Source: Sporomusaceae bacterium
Lineage (GTDB): Bacteria > Bacillota > Negativicutes > UBA1444
Length of the DNA stretch: 64,000 bases
Direction of reading: 5' to 3'
Assembly: GCA_018434355.1 (NCBI GenBank)
Contig: JAHDPL010000024.1
Span: forward strand, 62,001 to 126,000
The position numbers and the translations under genes were made by a program. The first letter of the stretch is position 1. The number at the start of each line of letters is the position of its first letter. Below are positions 59,393 through 64,000 of the stretch, piece by piece. The notes beneath the pieces are model-generated. The model saw nothing but the letters and a program-made list of their open reading frames with translations. It was not told where the DNA came from and did no database searches.

Positions 59393-60667
59393 ATGTCACA
59401 GGAAACAATCTTGTTGTTATTGATGTTGGCGGCTTTTCTCGGGTTGGTCGCCGGATTGAAATGGCCGGTAGGCCTTGCGCTGGCTGCGACCAGCGTTGTC
59501 GTAGCGGCTGCCGACGGGCAGGGATTTCCGCTAAGACATCTGGTCGAGGGCATGTTCGGTTATCTTGATGTATCGCTTGTGCTGATTACGGCGATGATTT
59601 TCATGAAGATCATTGAACGCAACGGCTTGCTGGATGTGCTGGCCTGCGATCTAATGCTGCGGTTCGGCCGTTCGCCTGCCACCATGCTTACGGCGATGAC
59701 GCTGATCATCATGTTTCCAGGCATGATCACCGGTTCCTGCACTGCTTCGGTGCTATCCACCGGTGTTTTGCTGACGCCGGTGCTATTGAAAATGGATATG
59801 CCGCGGGCGAAAGCGGGGGCGATCGTGGCGATGGCTTCCGTTTATGGCATGATTGCGCCGCCGGTCAATATCGTGGTCATGATCATTGGCGGCGGGATCG
59901 ATATGCCTTACATCGGTTTTGACTTGCCGTTATTGCTGATGACTTTGCCGCTGGCTATTTTGACTACGCTTTACCTGGGCTATGGTTTTGCCCGCAAAGC
60001 CGATATGGAAAGCGTCGTCAGTGAATTCACCTGCCATGAAAGAGCGCCGGGCGGATTTTTGCTTTATCTGCCGCTCCTCGTCGTCTTGGTGCTGATGATC
60101 GGGCCTAAAGCGCTACCGGGAATCTTTCCCGATCCACGCTTGCCGCTGACCTTTGTGATTGGCAGTGCTCTGGCGATGCTGTCCGGTCGCAAATTTAATC
60201 TACTGGAGACAGCACGGGCCGGTGTGGCGGAAATATTGCCTGTTGTGGGGATTCTGATGGGAGTGGGCATGTTGATTCAAATCATGACTCTCACCGGTAT
60301 CCGCGGCAGCATCGCGGTCAGTAGCCTCAGTTTGCCGCAATATCTACTATTGGCCAGTATCGCTGTTACCTTGCCTCTGTTTGGCGGAATTTCCGTGTTT
60401 GGCGCCGCCAGTGTTCTAGGTGTGCCGTTTATCCTGACGATGCTGGGACAGAACTTGATCATCACGGCTTCAGGCATGTCGCTGATCGCCGCGATGGGCA
60501 GCTTCATGCCGCCGGTGGCATTGACCGCCGTGATTGCCGCCCAGGTGGTCGAGGAACCGGATTACCTGAAGATCGTCAAGCCGCTTGTCGTGCCGTCGTT
60601 GGTTGCGATCGGCATCGGCGTGCTGATGATCAAATACGCCACGCAAATTGCGCGGTTGGTATTATGA
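59393..60667 (+). CDS. TRAP-type large permease (DctM-like)
   Basis: 424 residues from ATG 59393, two bases after the DUF6305 gene. About 11-12 membrane helices in two repeats. Key signature segments of DctM are recognisable: MFPGMITGSCTASVLSTGVLLTPVLLKMDMP and VYGMIAPPVNIVVMIIGGG in the first half, LPLFGGISVFGAASVLGVPF and GSFMPPVALTAVIAAQ in the second. TRAP carriers normally work with a DctP binding protein and a four-helix DctQ subunit. Neither is here, but a DUF6305 protein and a 48-residue membrane protein occupy their places. It likely imports an organic anion with Na+. Confidence 0.8.
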   Translation: MSQETILLLLMLAAFLGLVAGLKWPVGLALAATSVVVAAADGQGFPLRHLVEGMFGYLDVSLVLITAMIFMKIIERNGLLDVLACDLMLRFGRSPATMLTAMTLIIMFPGMITGSCTASVLSTGVLLTPVLLKMDMPRAKAGAIVAMASVYGMIAPPVNIVVMIIGGGIDMPYIGFDLPLLLMTLPLAILTTLYLGYGFARKADMESVVSEFTCHERAPGGFLLYLPLLVVLVLMIGPKALPGIFPDPRLPLTFVIGSALAMLSGRKFNLLETARAGVAEILPVVGILMGVGMLIQIMTLTGIRGSIAVSSLSLPQYLLLASIAVTLPLFGGISVFGAASVLGVPFILTMLGQNLIITASGMSLIAAMGSFMPPVALTAVIAAQVVEEPDYLKIVKPLVVPSLVAIGIGVLMIKYATQIARLVL

Positions 60668-60680
60668 GGGGAGATCAGCA

Positions 60681-60827
60681 ATGATGACGATAGTGTACCG
60701 ACTGATTTTGGTCGCGGCAATCCTGTTGATTGTGCTCGAAATGACCAAAGAAAAGGAACTAAAATATCAAATCAATGCCGCATGGGTACTTATTCCCTTT
60801 ATCCTGCGTGCGCTGATGCTGGCGTGA
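60681..60827 (+). CDS. 48-residue membrane protein, possible mini-subunit of the DctM-like permease
   Basis: ATG 60681 to TGA 60827, with GAGGGGAG 8-10 bases upstream. The peptide has one N-terminal hydrophobic helix (YRLILVAAILLIVLEM), a charged middle (TKEKELKYQ) and a second hydrophobic helix (INAAWVLIPFILRALMLA). Good ribosome site, tight spacing (13 bases after the permease, 10 before the hydrolase) and two-helix pattern argue that it is real. No family recognised. Position suggests an accessory subunit replacing DctQ. Confidence 0.65.
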   Translation: MMTIVYRLILVAAILLIVLEMTKEKELKYQINAAWVLIPFILRALMLA

Positions 60828-60837
60828 GGGTGAACGG

Positions 60838-61962
60838 ATGCGAATGATGCAAGGAACTAAAAAGACGGCATTCATCCTGTTGGCGCTGAGTATGCTGGTT
60901 GTGGTCGCCGTAACACCGGATTTTCGACGGATGCATGTGGAAGAACCGATACGCAAGGGACCGGGCGTGACTACGGTTAAACAGCTGAGCGACTATTTTG
61001 CCAAACTAAAAGGGACCAATGGCGATACCCCGGTATATGTGCTGGACAGCGGCAAGCCGGGCGGTACGGCGCTGGTTCTGGGCGGCACTCATCCCAACGA
61101 ACCTTCCTCGTTTCTGAGCGCCTTGTTGTTGATTGAAAATGCGAAGCCGGCCAAAGGTCGTCTGATCGTCATTCCTCGGGCGAACAATAGCGGCTTCAGT
61201 CACACCGACTATACCGAAGGAGCGCCGCAGCATTTCATGCTAAAGGCGGCTTCGGGAGAGCGCTGGTTCCGTTTTGGCTCGCGGGCGACCAATCCGACCG
61301 ACCAATGGCCTGACCCGGATATTTATGTGCATGCGGCTTCCGGCCAAAAACTGTCCGGCTCGGAAACTCGCAACCTGAACCGCGCCTATCCCGGTCGGCC
61401 CGACGGCACGTTGACCGAGCAGGTCGCCTATGGGATTGTTCAGTTGATTCGTCAGGAAAAAGTAGCGATGACGATTGATTTGCATGAAGCCTCGCCGGAA
61501 TACCCGGTCATCAATGCAATCGTCGCCCATGAACGGGCGATGGACTATGCGGCGGAAGTCACCATCGGTTTGCAGATGGATGGAATCAAGATCGGTCTTG
61601 AGCCTTCGCCGAAAAGTCTGCGCGGCCTGTCTCACCGCGAGCTGGGCGATGCCACCGATACCCTGGCGATCCTGATGGAAACTGCCAATCCAGCCCAGGG
61701 CAGGTTGCGTGGTGCAACCAACGCCGCGTTGGTCGTAACCGGCAAGGATGTCATGTATGAACGGGCGGCGAAGCTGAACCGGTTGTTCGTTCCTTATGAT
61801 GAAAAAGGCCAACCGATCGATTTGCGGGTGGCCCGGCATGTAACGGCAATCAATGAGTTCCTGAACGTTCTTTCCGTCAAAAACCCTGCCCAGGCGGTCG
61901 TCCTGAACCGTGTCCCTTCATACAACGACATGGTCAAGAAGGGAATCGGCTCTTATCTATAA
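60838..61962 (+). CDS. Exported AspA/AstE-M14-like zinc hydrolase
   Basis: 374 residues from ATG 60838; ATG 60844 is also possible. An uncleaved or cleaved N-terminal signal (AFILLALSMLVVVAVTP) places the domain outside the membrane. Zinc site of the succinylglutamate desuccinylase/aspartoacylase and M14 carboxypeptidase group: GGTHPNEPSS (His85, Glu88) and a later His in TIDLHEASPEYP (His216), with RNLNRAYPGRPDG supplying Arg/Asn substrate residues. Relatives release acyl groups or amino acids from N-acyl amino acids. It lies between the small membrane protein and gamma-glutamyltransferase, so I infer it trims a compound before uptake by the permease. Confidence 0.75.
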   Translation: MRMMQGTKKTAFILLALSMLVVVAVTPDFRRMHVEEPIRKGPGVTTVKQLSDYFAKLKGTNGDTPVYVLDSGKPGGTALVLGGTHPNEPSSFLSALLLIENAKPAKGRLIVIPRANNSGFSHTDYTEGAPQHFMLKAASGERWFRFGSRATNPTDQWPDPDIYVHAASGQKLSGSETRNLNRAYPGRPDGTLTEQVAYGIVQLIRQEKVAMTIDLHEASPEYPVINAIVAHERAMDYAAEVTIGLQMDGIKIGLEPSPKSLRGLSHRELGDATDTLAILMETANPAQGRLRGATNAALVVTGKDVMYERAAKLNRLFVPYDEKGQPIDLRVARHVTAINEFLNVLSVKNPAQAVVLNRVPSYNDMVKKGIGSYL

Positions 61963-61996
61963 TAATAAGACCAGCAAAATAAGAGGAGGGTATACG

Positions 61997-63730
61997 ATGA
62001 AAAAAATCAGATCCTGGATGGCCCTATCCCTGGCGTTGCTACTGATTCTGTCGGTGGTGACGGCTGCAGCCGGACCCTACGATCCGCCGGAAAAACGCGA
62101 CGTAATCGCCAAGAACGGCGTGGTGGCGGCTGCGCATCCGCTGGCAGCCCAGGCCGGATTGGAAGTGCTGAAAAAAGGCGGCAATGCCTTTGATGCGGCG
62201 ATTGCAACTTCCTTCATGCTGAATGTGGTCGAACCGAACGCATCGGGAATGGGCGGTGGCGGTTTCGCTGTCATCTATACCGCCAAAGACAAGAAAACCT
62301 ATTTCATCGACTATCGCGAGATGGCGCCTGCTCAGGCCAGACCGGATTTCTATCCGTTAGGTGAAAACGGACGAGTCAAGGATATGGCTACGACCGTCGG
62401 CTTTTATGCCAGCGGCGTGCCAGGCCAACTGCGCGGCATGGAAATGCTGCATCACAAGTTTGCCACGATGAATTGGGCCGACTTGGTCGCTCCGGCAATC
62501 AAACAGTCCGAACAAGGCCTGGTCGTGACCAAGAACCTGAACGGCATCATCATGGACAATATCGGCCGGTTCGAAAAATACTCGCCTTCAATGGCTGCAT
62601 TCAAGAGCATCTTCTATAAAGATGGTCTGCCGGCGCAGGAAGGCGACGTAGTAAAAAATGCCGCGCTGACCGAAACCTTGAAGAAAGTTGCCGCCGGTGG
62701 CGCGGATGTCTTCTACAAAGGTGAGATCGCCAATAAAATTGATGCGTATTATGCCAAGAACGCCGGCGGCTGGATCACCAAGGCCGATCTGGCAAACTAC
62801 AAGGCGAAATTGCGTGAACCAGTGCAGGGCACCTATCGCGGCTATACGTTGATCACTTCGCCGCCGCCGTCTTCCGGTGGCCTGACTGCCGTGAATATGC
62901 TAAATATCATGGAAGGCTATGATGTGGCCAAGATGGGCCGCAGTTCGTCCGAGTTCCTGCACACTTTCATCGAAGCGCAAAAACTGGCGTTCTCTGATCG
63001 GAACAAATATATGGCCGATTCCGATTTCGTCAATGTGCCGATGTCCGGCATGGTTGACAAAAAATACGCAGCGGAGCGCCGCAAAATGATCGACCCGGAC
63101 AAAGCCAACAACGCGGTGAAATTCGGCGATCCGGCCAAATACTCCGCCGGTAGCACCACTTCCTTCTCGGTCATCGATAAAGAAGGAAACATGATCACCG
63201 TGACCCAGACGATCAATGATTTCTTTGGCTCCGGCGTGATTGTCGACGGGACAGGGATTATCATGAACGACGAAATGGATGATTTCGTCGCTAACAACCC
63301 CGATCACAACAATGCTCCGGCCCCCGGCAAGCGCCCGCTCAGCAGCATCACCCCGATGATCGTGCTGAAGGATGGCAAGCCGTTCATGACGATGGGAACT
63401 CCGGGCGGTCCGCGCATCATCACCACTGTGGTGGGAATTGTCATGAACGTGGTTGATTTCAAGATGGACCTGCAAACGGCGATTCTTGACGCCCGCTCGC
63501 ACAATCCAAACGCGGCGGTGGCGCAACTGGAAAAACCGGTTGTCGAGTACAAATTCGCCGATTATATGGATGTCGCGGTGCGTGAACTCGAATCACGCGG
63601 CCACAAGCTGAATCTGAGGCCGGAACGTTCCGCCTACTTCGGCGGCGCTCAGGGCATTATGATTTTGCCGGACGGCAGCCTGCATGGCGCTGCTGACAAC
63701 CGGCGGTTGGGACAGGCGTTCGGCTACTAA
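61997..63730 (+). CDS. ggt: Gamma-glutamyltransferase (periplasmic)
   Basis: 577 residues from ATG 61997 (GAGGAGGG upstream); the frame extends into the preceding gene but without a ribosome site. Signal peptide about 1-25 (MALSLALLLILSVVTAAAG). The precursor is self-cleaved before the catalytic Thr387 in STTSFSVIDKEGNM, equivalent to Thr391 of the E. coli enzyme. Other conserved parts are MGGGGFAV, DYREMAPAQA, GVIVDGTGIIMNDEMDDF and the oxyanion Ser pair in RPLSSITPMI. It hydrolyses or transfers the gamma-glutamyl group of glutathione or other gamma-glutamyl amides. Its operon with a transporter and zinc hydrolase suggests a catabolic path. A strong terminator follows. Confidence 0.93.
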   Translation: MKKIRSWMALSLALLLILSVVTAAAGPYDPPEKRDVIAKNGVVAAAHPLAAQAGLEVLKKGGNAFDAAIATSFMLNVVEPNASGMGGGGFAVIYTAKDKKTYFIDYREMAPAQARPDFYPLGENGRVKDMATTVGFYASGVPGQLRGMEMLHHKFATMNWADLVAPAIKQSEQGLVVTKNLNGIIMDNIGRFEKYSPSMAAFKSIFYKDGLPAQEGDVVKNAALTETLKKVAAGGADVFYKGEIANKIDAYYAKNAGGWITKADLANYKAKLREPVQGTYRGYTLITSPPPSSGGLTAVNMLNIMEGYDVAKMGRSSSEFLHTFIEAQKLAFSDRNKYMADSDFVNVPMSGMVDKKYAAERRKMIDPDKANNAVKFGDPAKYSAGSTTSFSVIDKEGNMITVTQTINDFFGSGVIVDGTGIIMNDEMDDFVANNPDHNNAPAPGKRPLSSITPMIVLKDGKPFMTMGTPGGPRIITTVVGIVMNVVDFKMDLQTAILDARSHNPNAAVAQLEKPVVEYKFADYMDVAVRELESRGHKLNLRPERSAYFGGAQGIMILPDGSLHGAADNRRLGQAFGY

Positions 63731-63748
63731 TTCCGTTTCATAGGGCAA

Positions 63749-63770
63749 GGGAGCTTCGGCTCCCTTTTTT
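63749..63770 (+). terminator. Intrinsic terminator after ggt
   Basis: GGGAGC, TTCG tetraloop, GCTCCC, then six T. A textbook hairpin 18 bases after the stop. Confidence 0.93.
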
Positions 63771-63847
63771 GTTTTGCCTTGCTTTTCAACTAAAGCAGGA
63801 AAATCCGGCAATGGCGGGGAATGAATTTGACGAGGGGGAACAGGCCA

Positions 63848-64000
63848 TTGCTTCGCAAGGTTTTGCATAATCGTTTCATTGTCTCTGGAATTTTGCTGAT
63901 TCTGCTGGGGTTGCTCGCACCTCTGCTGCTTACAGTTAAATTGTTCGGCATTTTTCCGCTCATGGTAGAGAGTTTGGACTTATCTAGCAGCGGAGCGTTG
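63848..64000 (+). CDS. Membrane protein, 5' part (runs off the window)
   Basis: At least 51 residues, open to the right edge. TTG 63848 has GAGGGGG nine bases upstream; ATG 63821 in the same frame would add nine residues but has poorer spacing. A basic start (LRKVLHNRF) leads into one hydrophobic helix (IVSGILLILLGLLAPLLLTV), then LFGIFPLMVESL. The family cannot be told from this fragment. Confidence 0.5.
   Translation, partial: MLRKVLHNRFIVSGILLILLGLLAPLLLTVKLFGIFPLMVESLDLSSSGAL

Noticed and set aside
1-64000. CRISPR arrays, insertion sequences, prophage or integron parts
   Set aside because: No regularly spaced repeats, transposase, integrase or att-like repeats were seen; repeated motifs found are short regulatory or terminator elements.

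Overview
The window looks like chromosome of an anaerobic, Gram-negative-walled Firmicute (Negativicutes/Sporomusaceae type). This is inferred from the gene mix, not from a marker gene. The pointers are strong AGGAGG ribosome sites with many GTG/TTG starts, Firmicute-style regulators and a c-di-GMP-I riboswitch. With them sit genes that need an outer membrane or periplasm: an RND efflux pump, a Tat-exported molybdoenzyme and PhnD-like lipoproteins. No rRNA, tRNA, IS element, phage or CRISPR array was seen. Coding is dense and most units end in clear intrinsic terminators.

1-9.5 kb: the end of a DGC-domain gene, a small membrane protein, a DUF2703 protein, and a three-gene sensory cassette (PhnD-like lipoprotein, membrane histidine kinase, NarL-type regulator). 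These precede a three-subunit molybdopterin respiratory reductase in the order B-C-A, best matched to tetrathionate reductase TtrBCA. A perfect 8+8 palindrome lies in front of it. 9.5-13.6 kb: an ArsR-controlled arsenic/metal operon (ArsR, ArsP-like permease, ArsN2-like acetyltransferase, Zn/Cd/Pb P-type ATPase). 13.6-18.5 kb: a leftward operon (frameshifted SpoIIE-type phosphatase, MORN protein, secreted gluzincin) and a soluble chemoreceptor. 18.5-24.3 kb: CsoR-CopA copper module with a readable promoter and operator, then a HlyD/FtsX-like/ATPase exporter.

24.4-29.6 kb: secreted proteins, an HD-GYP phosphodiesterase, a beta-gamma-crystallin-like protein, carbonic anhydrase, a second MORN protein and a methyltransferase. 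29.6-35.6 kb: potassium homeostasis. KtrB-KtrA, a small membrane protein and KdpD-KdpE are present without KdpFABC, and matching TTTAC direct repeats 11 bp apart precede two of the units. 35.6-43.8 kb: signalling. There is a receiver with a zinc-ribbon-like tail, two related diguanylate cyclases, a lone PreA-like enzyme, and a chemoreceptor behind a c-di-GMP-I riboswitch with terminator.

43.9-48.2 kb: a very large tandem sensor kinase (7TM-DISM, HisKA kinase, receiver, LytS-type kinase) with a receiver-BTAD regulator. 48.3-55.2 kb: Gdx guanidinium exporter, secreted amidohydrolase, RND pump and a GrlR-like protein. 55.3-58.7 kb: GlcD-type oxidase, a small membrane-anchored protein and an inhibitory-type serpin. 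58.8-63.7 kb: a compact operon of a DUF6305 exported protein, DctM-like permease, 48-residue membrane protein, AspA/M14-type zinc hydrolase and gamma-glutamyltransferase. I consider this operon the best candidate for an undescribed system, perhaps for processing and uptake of gamma-glutamyl or N-acyl amino-acid compounds. A membrane protein begins at the right edge.
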